From the NCBI GenBank assembly GCA_032622095.1, contig CP136065.1:62043094-62107093 (forward strand): 64,000 bases of DNA, given 5' to 3'. Source of the DNA: Siphonodentalium dalli (taxonomy: Eukaryota > Mollusca > Scaphopoda > Gadilida > Siphonodentaliidae). The notes below the pieces were generated by a model. The model saw only the letters and a program-made list of their open reading frames with translations, made no database searches and was not told where the DNA came from. Within the stretch, counting starts at the first letter, position 1; every line of letters begins with the position of its first letter. The position numbers and the translations under genes were made by a program. Below, one piece after another: positions 1 through 10,800 of the stretch.

Positions 1-14
1 AAAGGTGAATCTTG

Positions 15-773
15 TTAAAGGGGAACGAACCTATCACATAATGAAAAGGCATGAGCATTAAGCAAGCTGTTCTCTGTTCGTGTGTAAAATTTCAGCACAA
101 ATCTCTCCACAAGATCTCAAACTACCCTGCGCAAGAAGTTATGCAAGTAACTTGATGCCACGATTTTAGAAGAAATATTATCTACCTTTATATTGTGTGA
201 CGTCACGGCCTCACTTGACTGTTTAGTGCTAAACTGTATCGTATGTGTACTATAGTCTGTTTTTAGATATGAAAATAAATAAAACAGATTGAATGTTTGT
301 TATGCACAATAAATGGTTATCTATTGTGAATAAATTATAGTTTAATTCGCGAAAGATTGTTTGGTTGTCATATTTGCGCATACAGAAGTCGCGTGAGTTT
401 GGCCAAGATTGTCATATTCAACTGGCCGTAAATTAATTGTTCAAATTTATAACGTAAATCATTTTTGGCTTATAATACATGTATAGTCTTCAATAGGCTG
501 TGATTACTTGGATTTTGCGCAGAAAAACAAACAAACCCACCAAAATGATATTAGTGTGATAGCCTTTATACATAAATCTACAATGGATGAGTAACGCAAT
601 GTGAGGCTGTGACGCCATGATCTTATAAATATGGACTCGCAGTAATTAGCGAGAGTTTTATATTATGCGATGTGATATCGTTGTGTTGGAGCATAACTGA
701 GAATGAGAGGTGCAATGGTTGATATACTAAATATATTAAGGGCCGATTTGTTGTGGGTTTCCTTCCCCTTTAA
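15..773. mobile_element. TTAA-flanked element (MITE), 759 bp
   Basis: TTAA at 15-18 is followed by AGGGGAACGAACC; the other end reads GGTTTCCTTCCCCT followed by TTAA at 770-773. The ends are about 14-bp imperfect inverted repeats with TTAA direct repeats, as for piggyBac-type insertions. There is no coding content, so it would be non-autonomous. Confidence 0.55.
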
Positions 774-1245
774 GGTAGATAACTCTACTAGAGATTGAGT
801 GCATACAGGTGCACCCAGACCTCTTCAAAAGTACAATGTCATCCTGGATAAGAGTACTTCTTTATCATTTTTGTAACAAGCCGTTTGATAACATGCTGAT
901 AGTCCCTGTAATGTACCAGACACCTTCCTAAATTCAGCTCAGTAATTGGTCTGGGAACCTATCCTCCTTCTTGCTCTTACATCTTCGATGAATATATTCA
1001 GAACCCACATGGCCCAGACAGATTGTTGTGTCCTATCTCAACTGATATGTAACAGGTAACTGAAGAACCGACAGGAAGGTGCAAAATGTACTAATTCCAT
1101 TAGATATTCTATGGAGATATGGGGGTAGTTACATTATTCTATGAGGCAATTTGTTGATTAATATGACATACAGCAGGGTTATCAAATTTGTTAAAGTAAT
1201 TCATAGGTCCCTACACTTAATAAGATACCGATACCCAGAATCGCA
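774..1245. other. Non-coding; 3' part is a dispersed repeat
   Basis: No gene seen. From about 1130 the sequence matches 2630-2745 (the CTATGAGGCAATTTGTTG stretch and on to ACACTTAATAAGATA). This is the flank into which the Helitron-like element at 1246 inserted. Confidence 0.4.
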
Positions 1246-1757
1246 TCTATTATATATTTTGGGAGATATGTGTGTGTCTGTCTGTCTGTGTGTTCGCGAT
1301 GGACTCGGTCGAACGCCCGAGTTTCACGGGATTTCGATGAAAATTAGTGTCTAGGGATACTTTCGTTTGGGGAGTGTCATAAGCCTATTCGTTTGCCCGT
1401 GCAACATGACCTTGACCTTGAAATCGGGTCAATTCAAGGTCAAATCGCGAATTTTGATGGGATTTCAACGAAATTTGATACGTAGGGTTACTTTTGTCCA
1501 CTGAGTGGTTTGGACGGGTTGAGTCGTGATTCCGACCTGACCTTGACTATCAAAATGATCAATTTGATGAGGTCAAATCGGGTAAAACCTGATGGATTTC
1601 GACGGGTACTTTTGTCGGGTACTTTTGTCCGGGCAGTGTTTTGGACGGGTCAAATCGTGACCCCACCTCACCTTGACCTTCAACATGGACAATTCAAGAT
1701 CAATTCGCCGAAAAGCAGAGGGGAAACAGCCCGGACGAAGTCGGGTCCACCTGCTAG
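1246..1757 (+). mobile_element. Helitron-like non-autonomous element, 512 bp
   Basis: It starts with TC (1246-1247) and ends with a small GC hairpin (CCCGGACGAAGTCGGG) followed by TCCACCTGCTAG at 1757. It lies between A and T of the target without duplication, all features of Helitron ends. The interior has GTGTGTCTGTCTGTC and repeated CCTTGACCTT blocks. The paralogous flank at 2630-2770 lacks the insert and runs straight from GTCTCA to TATATA. There is no Rep/helicase, so it is non-autonomous. Open frames inside it are chance. Confidence 0.75.
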
Positions 1758-1827
1758 TATATATATAACGGGATCATACAGAGATACCAAGTTTCTTGAT
1801 AAGATTTCAAAGTATGGTCTTGTGGTT

Positions 1828-2090
1828 TTAACCATTTCTGTTCTAAATAGATTCTCCCAGTCAGTTAAAAAGTGTACATCAGAATGGTCCATATTATATT
1901 GGTTTAATGCAGGGATGCACAGGTAATATAAGCAGACGACAGATAAATAAAAGTACAAAAGGGGTCTTATTTATTTAGGGAAGTGTTCAGATAATTATAA
2001 AGTTCAACAAAGGACTCCTCGTTTGCAGACTCTTGTAGACCTATGGTCATTTGTTGAACTTATTATCTGAACATTTCCTTCCATTGTCTG
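1828..2090. mobile_element. T4 MITE copy (degraded)
   Basis: TTAACCATTTCTGTTCTAAA starts it; inside are the family landmarks GCAGACGACAGATAAATAAA and GTTGAACTTATTATCTGAAC. Matches T4 copies at 29833, 44597 and 51060. The far TTAA end is not preserved. Confidence 0.6.
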
Positions 2091-2204
2091 TCTGCATAGT
2101 TTACATTGGGGAAAATTATCCATATGAAGGTTGAGTCCCTCCTTACCCCTCAATGCTTCCGCCACCATGGAGTGAAGGGGCTAGACTTATTGTTAAAATT
2201 ATAT

Positions 2205-2600
2205 CAAGCCTGGATATAGTGTGTCTGACATTTGCAGAATGAGGTCGCCTGAGGGTGAATTTAGTGACTATTCTGCAGAGTGGCCTAGCATCACCAAATT
2301 CACCCTCTGGGTACCTCATTCTGCTTAGGCCTCATTTTCTGAGTATCTATAGTCCAAATTAACTTTCCCCCTTCTGTTCAGTTTCTATATCCCCTAATTG
2401 CAGAAGATAAATTCCATGATCGAGGTGATTAATGGGTGAACATCACCAATTTCAATGGTGAACTTCAATCTGATCGTATGTATCTCATAGCAGTTGAGGC
2501 CTAAACAGTACGAGGTTCCCGGCTCTGCGGGATAACGTCTCTAAATTCACTCTCTGGGGACCTAATTTTGCAAATGTCCGACACACTATATCCAGCCTTG
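2205..2600. mobile_element. H1 foldback MITE, full length, 8-bp target duplication
   Basis: The ends CAAGCCTGGATATAGTGTG and CACACTATATCCAGCCTTG are inverted repeats. Each end also folds into a hairpin built on GAGGGTGAATTTAGTGA. The element is flanked by AATTATAT at 2197-2204 and 2601-2608, an 8-bp duplication that suggests hAT-type mobilisation. No coding capacity. Confidence 0.8.
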
Positions 2601-2629
2601 AATTATATCCTTCATATGAGGAAACCCAG

Positions 2630-2770
2630 TGACACTATTCTGTGAGGCAATTTGTTGATTAATATGACACAGAGCAGGGATATAAAATCTGTTAAAGTAA
2701 TTGATAGGTCAGTACACTTAATAAGATAAGGACACCAGGAGTCTCATATATAAGAGGGGGATCATATGGA
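2630..2770. repeat. Paralogue of 1130-1245, empty site for the Helitron
   Basis: It shares GAGGCAATTTGTTGATTAAT and the following 100 bp with the left flank of the Helitron-like element, then continues as TATATAAG...GGGATCATA, matching that element's right flank. It therefore shows the pre-insertion state. Confidence 0.7.
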
Positions 2771-2909
2771 GGCCAGTCTGGTAACTGTGCTACCAAATTA
2801 TCCTATACTGTGGATTATGGGGGTCATTGATCACATTCGCAACCAGCTTCTCAAATCGATCACAAATGTAGTTAGCTTTTCAAGGGTGATCAGATTACAA
2901 TTGTCGTCG

Positions 2910-4341
2910 TAGGGTCCTGCGAATATTCGATATTCGATTCGAGATTCGATTCGATTCGAGATTCGATTCGAAAGTCAAATTCGATTCGAAATTTCCAACT
3001 CGAAATTTCGAATATACACTGACAAAAAAGTAAGCTGTTTACGGACAAGTACACACGTCGATCTTCGCTGTTTCTGTGCCATATAATTCCCGAAAATTAT
3101 GAATATATGCACCTTATAATTCTTATTGTACATCGCGAGTGTTCGCATGCTATTAAATATAAGTATAGCCAGTAATTAGCCACTATAGGACGACTAAATA
3201 CATCTGAATTCTAGCTTTGAACATGGTAGCCAAAAGCTCAGAGATCGCCGATGGACCGACGACACGCGTAAATTATAATAGCGATGAGATGCTTAAAAGC
3301 ATTGTCCAGATTGGCTATTACTCGAGTTACCATGGATATCTCGATCCAGTTTTGTGGTGTAATTCTACTTTTTCAAATTGTACAACAAAAACAGTTTATT
3401 CAGATCGCCGCACGCGACTTTTCCCGTTTTGTCTAAACCCGTGCACACGAGGTACCAATGGAGTACACCGCTAACCCCTTTTCTAGTGATTCGTCTTTCG
3501 AACGAAGTATGAATGCAAATGGATATTGGCCAGATGATTTTATGCATGGTATGTTGATATATGTTACGACCAAATGAAGTTACTTAATAAGTGTATTTAA
3601 CAATAAAATAAATGTAACTTTCTCATCCTCCGCATTCGTCGTGGTCGACATTCGTTCTGTAATATCGCCGAGAATGTAAACAACACGTGCTCCCGGGGGT
3701 CGAAGAGTGCGTGCACGGCATGTGGCGGTGTTTTCTTTTGAAGTTGACTTTCAGTTTCGGAGCGTTCCTTGAAACTTGACAATTTGTCGTCCGTTATTCA
3801 TGTTTATTTTAAACATGATAAAAGCTACATGTAGTGCAGAAACTTACACGTGTGATGAATGCAACGTGGTATATAATTCGCAAGCATCTGGGACAACAAA
3901 ACATCTACTCATCCAACACTATACATAAACAGGCTACCCTGCGACTTGTTGCATCTTCAAGTTTATAAAAACGGGTGTTTCCGAGTGCCGATTTGGAATT
4001 GTGCATGTACCAGCAAACTCTACAAATTGCGCATGCATTTAATTCCGATAATCCGTTTAGTGGTTATATATCTAATCGTCGTTACGACCACATGGACGTT
4101 TTAATCTGTTTTTTCTCTCTCAACAATTCTCAATTGAAGTTAATAGTATCGGGAATGACGGTTGATCGCCACACAAGTTATGATGGAATTTCATGGAAGT
4201 TCATAGAACGTTCATCAAATTGTCTAATCATTGACATTAAAAGCCTAATTGAGAATGCAACACACAGGTATGATTCGATTCGATTACTTAGACTCGATTC
4301 GATATTCGATTCGATCAAAATCTCCAATTCGCAGGACCCTA
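2910..4341. mobile_element. hAT-like element relic with BED-finger fragment, 1.43 kb
   Basis: The terminal inverted repeats TAGGGTCCTGCGAAT (2910) and ATTCGCAGGACCCTA (to 4341) are perfect for 15 bp. Just inside both ends are iterated GATTCGATTCGA stretches. AATTGTCG follows at 4342-4349 and also occurs at 2899-2906, separated by an extra TCG, so an 8-bp duplication with a small change is plausible. Inside is a short BED-type finger frame (3815-3928). No intact transposase. Confidence 0.6.
3815..3928 (+). pseudogene. BED-type zinc-finger fragment of a hAT transposase
   Basis: A 37-codon frame, below usual ORF cut-offs, contains TYTCDECNVVYNSQASGTTK then HLLIQHYT and a stop. The C-x2-C...SGTTxHLxxxH pattern is the BED finger found at the N-terminus of hAT transposases and ZBED proteins. 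Nothing of the DDE core is readable downstream, so it is a relic. Confidence 0.55.
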
Positions 4342-4475
4342 AATTGTCGCCATCTTTTCTTATTGATGTGGGTCCCATGAATAGGACTAAATGTTTGGCT
4401 ACTCACATTCTTGAGTAGAAGAATGAAAGCAACTTATATTTACAAGGGAAGAAAATAATTCAAATATTAGTTAAA

Positions 4476-5307
4476 GGCCCACTTAATTTTCGAACCCCAG
4501 ATCACATTATATAAAATATATGCCATATTATATACCATGAACCCCCAGATCACATTATATAAAATATATGCCATATTATATACCATGAACCCCCAGATCA
4601 CATTATATAAAATATATGCCATATTATATACCATGAACCCCCAGATCACATTATATAAAATATATGCCATATTATATACCATGAACATATAAAACATGCC
4701 ATATTATATACCATGAACCCCCAGATCACATTATATAAAATATATGCCATATTATATACCATGAATCCCCAGATCACATTATATAAAATATATGCCATAT
4801 TATATACCATGAACCCCCAGATCACATTATATAAAATATATGCCATATTATATACCATGAACCCCCAGATCACATTATATAAACTATTTGAAAGAGAAAG
4901 GAAGCTCCAAAATATTGTATTATCAACTTATTCGATGTAATAAACTGTGAACATGTTGTTTTATTTTAGATATCAACGTCTGTTCTGTTCTAAAGTTTCT
5001 GCACAAAGTCGATAATTTTCAGTGGAAGGGGAATAACTCTATATTTATATTTAGATATAGAGTTATTCCCCTTCCTTTGAAAATAAACTTGTTTTAATTT
5101 TATTGCATTATGGGAGCCATATTTGGAGAAATGATTTTATGATTTCAGCTATTTTCTATTACTCTGTGGGCACCTTCTGAGACACAGACGTTCCAATGGT
5201 GATGAATTATAGTATTTTAATCATATATTATGGCATAGCTTGTTATTAAAACTGTATATAAAGGCACTATAATAAAAATAATCTGTGACTCGAAGATTAA
5301 GTGGGCC
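4476..5307. mobile_element. PIF/Harbinger-like element carrying a 48-bp satellite
   Basis: The inverted termini GGCCCACTTAATTTTCGA (4476) and TCGAAGATTAAGTGGGCC (to 5307) differ at one position. TTAAA flanks both sides, consistent with a 3-bp TTA or TAA duplication. The GGCC start resembles the Harbinger-like element at 14986-16063. The left half is the 48-bp tandem array; the right half includes a small hairpin at about 5023-5075. No transposase. Confidence 0.6.
4493..4890. repeat. 48-bp tandem array, about 8 copies
   Basis: The unit contains CCCCAGATCACATTATATAA and ATATGCCATATTATATACC. One unit near 4681-4700 is truncated. Because 48 is a multiple of three, open frames run through it on both strands (NPQITLYKIYAILYTM and its complement); these are artefacts of repetition. 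Confidence 0.9.
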
Positions 5308-5312
5308 TTAAA

Positions 5313-6847
5313 TCATTTATATACTACAGGTTTTCCACCAATATCATGAAATTGCTCAAGTTCTATAACATTGATATATAAATGAACAGTTTTGGAGTAT
5401 AAAGTCACAATTTAGTTGTGTGTTCACACAATGATGTCTTATTTTACAGCAGGACCAATTTTTAAGTCTGATCTGAGTTGTGGGACATCGCAATTAATGT
5501 GCCATTTAAATCATACTTGGCCATTTTGATAAGAAATTAGAATTTATTCAAGCACATTGAAGCAATAAACATTCATACTGAGTCTGTACATACCTAAATC
5601 TGATATATAAATAACACTGCAAGGCATGTTTGTGATTTTAGCTTCATAACTATTCTGGAAGACTTATAGTCATAAATTTCCTCTCTATATAAATGTAGTA
5701 ATTATTATATAGTATGCCATCAAACATTGCAATTTTATTATTATAAAGATCCAGATGTCTGGTGTATTTTGGTGTTTTAGCAAGATAAGTCACTAGGTCA
5801 TTGTTCCGAGGTTTCTAAGCCAAGGCTAGAAGGGAAGCATGCATAATCATTCATCACTAGGCGCTGTCTCAGACCGGAGAAAGCATAAATGCATTAAGAC
5901 CTCTTGATTCGATTTCACCCAGTGGACCAGAGTGTCTGCATCATTAGTAGCTTCAGTCAGTTTAGTCGATACCCACAAAATAAACTCCCAATTAATCACA
6001 TGTATCAGAATTTATTAGTGCCATCATGCCATGTCTTTCGATGATGTTTCTTGTGAATTTGGGTTACAGAACTGAAGGCTATATTATCTGCAGGAGAGAA
6101 AAAATATGCAAATTTATACAGTATCTTTGTGTTTTATCGACTATTAATTATGAGTGAGGTAAAGCGATCTTTGATGTTTTCTTGCTCGTTTGTGATTAAT
6201 TGAGTGGTATCAGTGAATGTTCTCTAGTTTTATAAATTGGAGATATCGAGGATATCTCTTAGTGAATGTTCCAACGACCACGATTTAATCCTAAGTGGAG
6301 GAATCAAGGCCGAAAAAAATCATGGATAGTCTGTTCACATGATTGCGATGTTGTCACATATGATAATATTGTAAGCCATGGTTAACCATGTGATGTACTA
6401 CCCTACGATCTTTCAATCTACGATTTTTATCTTCACAAGACTGCGATTCCGTTGCAAGTGGATGTAACCAAGGACACACCATGATTTCGCAGATGAAATC
6501 AAACTGTTTGATATTCATTTTTTACTCACGATCTTGTCGTGAGCATGCACAGTCCGACTACCAGTTACTACCCATGACAATCAGAATTTTGTTTCAACCT
6601 CTTTAATAACGGAACACCAAGTCACCAACAGACTTATTATCTGAACATCTGTTTCTACAAATGAATGGGAAGCCATAGGATAGTTTTATGCCTTTATTCT
6701 AATTATATTACCAGGTCATCTGTGATAACTATAAAAATGAACCATTCAAATGCATACATTTAGAACTGAATGAGAGTCAGTCATTCTGCCAAGAAGTAAT
6801 TGTGTAAAGGCATGCCTCATGTTCACAACTTACAATTTGAGGAATAC
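5313..6847. other. Non-coding, nothing recognised
   Basis: AT-rich unique-looking sequence without open frames above background. I found no exon joining in phase to exon 1, though an upstream ANKFN1 exon without recognisable motif cannot be excluded. Confidence 0.3.
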
Positions 6848-7118
6848 TTAACCCTTCTAGGATGGAAGCTTCCTGAAATTTTGTGAAATCCCTGTGACAA
6901 TGCTTTCTCTTATATTATATATGCCAGTCTTTCATAGGGAGCATTGCATTCATATATAAGAGATTGCTTGGCCTATTAATACATACCTTGACTTTGTAAG
7001 CTAGTGTATTCTCTTAATATGCGAGGCTCCCTATGGGATACTCGCATATATAAGAAAATGCACTTGCACAGGATCTTTTAATGCTGCACCAGCGCAGCTC
7101 CCGTCATGAAAGGGTTAA
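6848..7118. mobile_element. T1 MITE (piggyBac-like, TTAA)
   Basis: TTAA at 6848 with CCCTTCTAGGATGGAAGCTT; the other end is GTCATGAAAGGG plus TTAA (7115-7118). Inside are two palindromic modules built on ATTCTCTTATATATGCGAGG. TTAA target with CCC ends fits piggyBac-type mobilisation. Confidence 0.8.
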
Positions 7119-7335
7119 GAACTAATCTTGTTTTCTAATGTATTATACACTTTAAATGCATCATGCTGAATCACAAAATTATAAATTAATAAACAGTTTG
7201 TGACTTGGAATGATTCCTTCAATCAGTTTACATATATTTGGAATCCAATATTATTACTTATGGTTACATTAGGTGTTGCCGTAACAAAATTCTTACACTC
7301 AACATTCACTTTTGCCCTTATGCAATTATCCTATT

Positions 7336-7425
7336 TTAACCCTTTCATGGCGGGAGCTGCTCGGTGCAGCATTATAGAACCTGTGCCAGTGCAATCTTTT
7401 ATATGCGAGACAGCCGTGGTATGTC
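7336..7425. mobile_element. T1 MITE, left-end fragment
   Basis: TTAACCCTTTCATGGCGGGA and the following GTGCCAGTGCAATCTTTTAT match the left end of T1; the rest is missing. Confidence 0.6.
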
Positions 7426-7741
7426 CCAAATCACCCAATCGACCTGCCTATATGGTTTACTGGTTCAGGAAGGTCAGAGTCAACATAATCTTAAAAATCA
7501 CTCCAAACTGAATAGGTTAAAAAAATGATAGTGACTTGCTTCTACTAAAAAAGTATACAAGATATACATTTGCCCCCACACTATTTGCCTTTTGCAAACC
7601 TGAATAGCAATATACTTAGTGAATGAAGTGAATGTATCCATATTGTTTGAATTTGAGGAAATCTCATGCTATAAACCTTTCGAAATTACCTAATTTATTT
7701 ATTTACGCTTAAGTTCATATATTATTCCAATTTCTTTTCAG

Positions 7742-7819
7742 AATAAACATTACTGGTACTCCACAGCAAGCAAGACGAGTGAACACTCCTAACAGTCGCA
7801 ACAGATCTGCTAGTATAAC
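7742..7819 (+). CDS. ANKFN1: ANKFN1 exon 1 (first visible)
   Basis: The acceptor is ttttcag; the first base completes an upstream codon, then INITGTPQQARRVNTPNSRN and RSASI follow. The donor is AC|gtgagt. It is a low-complexity Ser/Arg/Asn segment without a domain, so the call rests on phase (it joins exon 2 as Thr-Gly-Asp) and splice sites. The 3' end of this exon and its donor are the first unit of a 59-bp tandem array (7784-8141). Least certain exon of the set. Confidence 0.7.
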
Positions 7820-10800
7820 GTGAGTCTAACAGATTATCTCCCCACTCCTAACAACCACAACAGATCTGCTGGTATAACGTGAGTCTAACAGATTATCTCC
7901 CCACTCCTAACAACCACAACAGATCTGCTGGTATTACGTGAGTCTAATAGATTATCTCCCCACTCCTAACAACCACAACAGATCTGCTAGTATAACGTGA
8001 TTCTAACAGATTATCTCCCCACTCCTAACAACTGCAACAGATCTGCTAGTATAACGTGAGTCTAACAGATTATCTCCCCACTCCTAACAACCACAACAGA
8101 TCTGCTAGTATAACGTGAGTCTATTAACAGATTATCTCCCCACTTTTAGAGGGTATCACCCCCTCCCCTGAATACCATTTAGCAGCATGTTTAGGATGGG
8201 GCTATTGAATTTGAAGGATTTTCAGTGAAAAACTTTGCTGCCGTCAGCCATCTTGGATTTCACTCTTTGCATTACTGAATACTATGGCACACCCTCCACA
8301 TCCCTTCCCTTATCCAGTCATCACAAAACTTTAAATGGATCCTCGAGCTGACCTCTACTAGATGGGTGCTTACCATTTTTTCCAAATTCTGTTAAAAAAC
8401 ATGGCTGCCAGCAGCCATCTTGGATTTTACTCTTTGTATGACTAAATCCTTTAGCACAACTTACAGGTCACATTTCTCATCCAATCGTCACCAAACTTCA
8501 TATTGATCTTCGGGGGGACCACCACAGTATAGCGTATATGCCCAGGAACTGTGTTGTGGAAGGAATAATTTTAATGGCCTTGCACTGTGTTTCTCCACAG
8601 ATCTGATCGAGGCAATTATATGGCAGTGTACGTTAGACTGACCAGATGGTAGCCTCCCTTTCCCGAAATTCGTTAAAAATATATCCAGTCATCTGGGATT
8701 TCAAATGTGAATCCATCAGCACAACCTGCAGCCCACATTTATTGGAGAATTGTTTTGAAACTTTACAGGCTATGGCCCTTTAATAGTTCTGAGTTTTTTT
8801 TTATTTTCGGTCAGACAGATCAACTCTTATGGGCAGAAAAACTCGACCAGAGCCATCTTTGTTAAAAAATATAGCTGCCAGTGGCATTAACTTTCCTTTA
8901 TCTTAATCTTCTCATTAACCCTTTACCCAACAAAACGGCCAAAACCGGCCAAATAAAGCTTCAACAGCCTAAAATATCTTCGGTCTGTCTCAATAGAACC
9001 ATACAAATATGGATATCATTGGAACCGGCTCCTTGACCACATTGTGATAGTTACAGTTATGCCCTGTGCCAATGCATTCTCTTATATATGCGAGTCGACC
9101 ATAGGTCGCCTCGCATATATAAGAGATTGCATTGGCCTAAAAAAAATCTTTTTTTACCATTTTTTCTTACATTCTTTAACAATTTTATAATTTTTAATGT
9201 GTTAAGCCAATGCATTCTCATATATATGCGAGGCGACCTATGGTCGACTCGCATGTATAAGAGAATGCATTGGCACAGGGCCCTTCTGTTGGGTAAAGGG
9301 TTAAGAGCAATGCAATTAGCAAAAATGACTCACAGCAAATTTAATGCTGTGGCATGTTAGATTCCACATGTTGCCACTGCATTGTTTATTGCGCTGCCCA
9401 ATTTCGAGGACTGAGTAATGCGTAAAATTTTCCAAATTATTCCTGCTCCAAGTTGAGCTACATTGTTATTGACAGTTTCATATTAGATTTATTTTATTTA
9501 CAGGGGCGATGGCCACAGCCTAAGACTGTTCACTACCGATGACATCAACGATGACATCCTGTTGTACTCTCAATCATCGAGCATCCCAAATCATCTGTCT
9601 CGGCTAGATACGAGCGATGGCAATCTGTCGAAGGGACACTACAGTAAAAGCTTCTCTAGTGAGTTAATTTAACACTCTCAGCCTGTCAATGTTGTATACT
9701 ACTTCTACTTAGGTTATGCCAATATTATAGTCTGGTTCATGAACGCAGCGTCGCGAATCTATGTTCCAATAATTTGCTCAAAAATGACCTGGCAATTTCA
9801 ACAATCGTTTTTTCTACATTTTCTAAAGTTATCAGTAAACTATTAGAATTGTGTGTCTGTCATTTGCGAAATGAGGTCCCCACAGGGTAATTTTAGTGAT
9901 GCTACACTGCACAGTACAGTTGGCTAGCATCACTCTGTGGACCTCAATCTGCTTAGGCTTTATCTTCTGGGAAATATCTATAGTCTCAAATTAAAATTGT
10001 TTTTAGTTAATTTTTCCCTTCCGTTCAGTTTCTATATCCCCTAATTTGCATAAATGATAAAATGCATAATCGAGTTAAATAATGGGTAAACATCACCAAC
10101 TTCAACTGAGGAACTTCAATCTGATCCCAGGTCTCCCATTGCAACTGAGGCCTCAGCAGAATTAGGTGCCCATAGGGTGAATTTGGTGATGCTAGCTCCC
10201 CCTTGCGGGGTAACATCACTAAATTCACCCTCTTGTGACCTCATTCTGCAAATGACAGTCACACTCTTTCAAGGCTTGATTAGTGAGATTTCTGATGAAT
10301 AGCAACAAGCCATATTTCCGACTAAATCCTGAAAAATTACCCATAATTCTGCTGTGGTTAAGGAGTCGATTATTTACGGCATTACGGTGTATGAGACTGA
10401 GCTGAGAGCGCAACTGTTTATATGACAAAAAGCTACCCAATCACATGGTTTTGTAACTCCTGTATTCCGATATGCATGTACTGTTGTATATGCATGATGT
10501 GCATGTTTTACACTTGATCCCAATTATAAAAGATAAAATTAATCCATAGAATCACCAACCATTTCCAAAGATTATCTCAAATTTGGTTTTACTTACAAAA
10601 GAAGCATAAACATATAAACACCCCCTAAGTGTTGGCAGGTATGATGATATTTGATATTTCTAAATGACCCTGACTACAATTCAGCTACCATGAAGATTAA
10701 ACCCCTGTTCAATTACTAGAGCTCCCTGACTGGCATTATTTATATTGCATGTTTATACCTTGATTGATATTTCTGTTCTGTTTTTAGATCTTGTCTTCTT

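Noticed and set aside
1510-1958. 138-codon + frame and 92-codon - frame
   Set aside because: They run across a Helitron end and into a T4 MITE; no protein features.
4467-4940. Open frames on both strands through the 48-bp array
   Set aside because: The unit length is a multiple of three, so frames stay open by repetition; the array lies inside a mobile element.
9057-9360. RVDHRSPRIYKRMHW-type frames, also at 35894-36226, 39665-39868 and 46626-46905
   Set aside because: Translation of the shared MITE palindrome; recurs wherever the palindrome occurs, on both strands.
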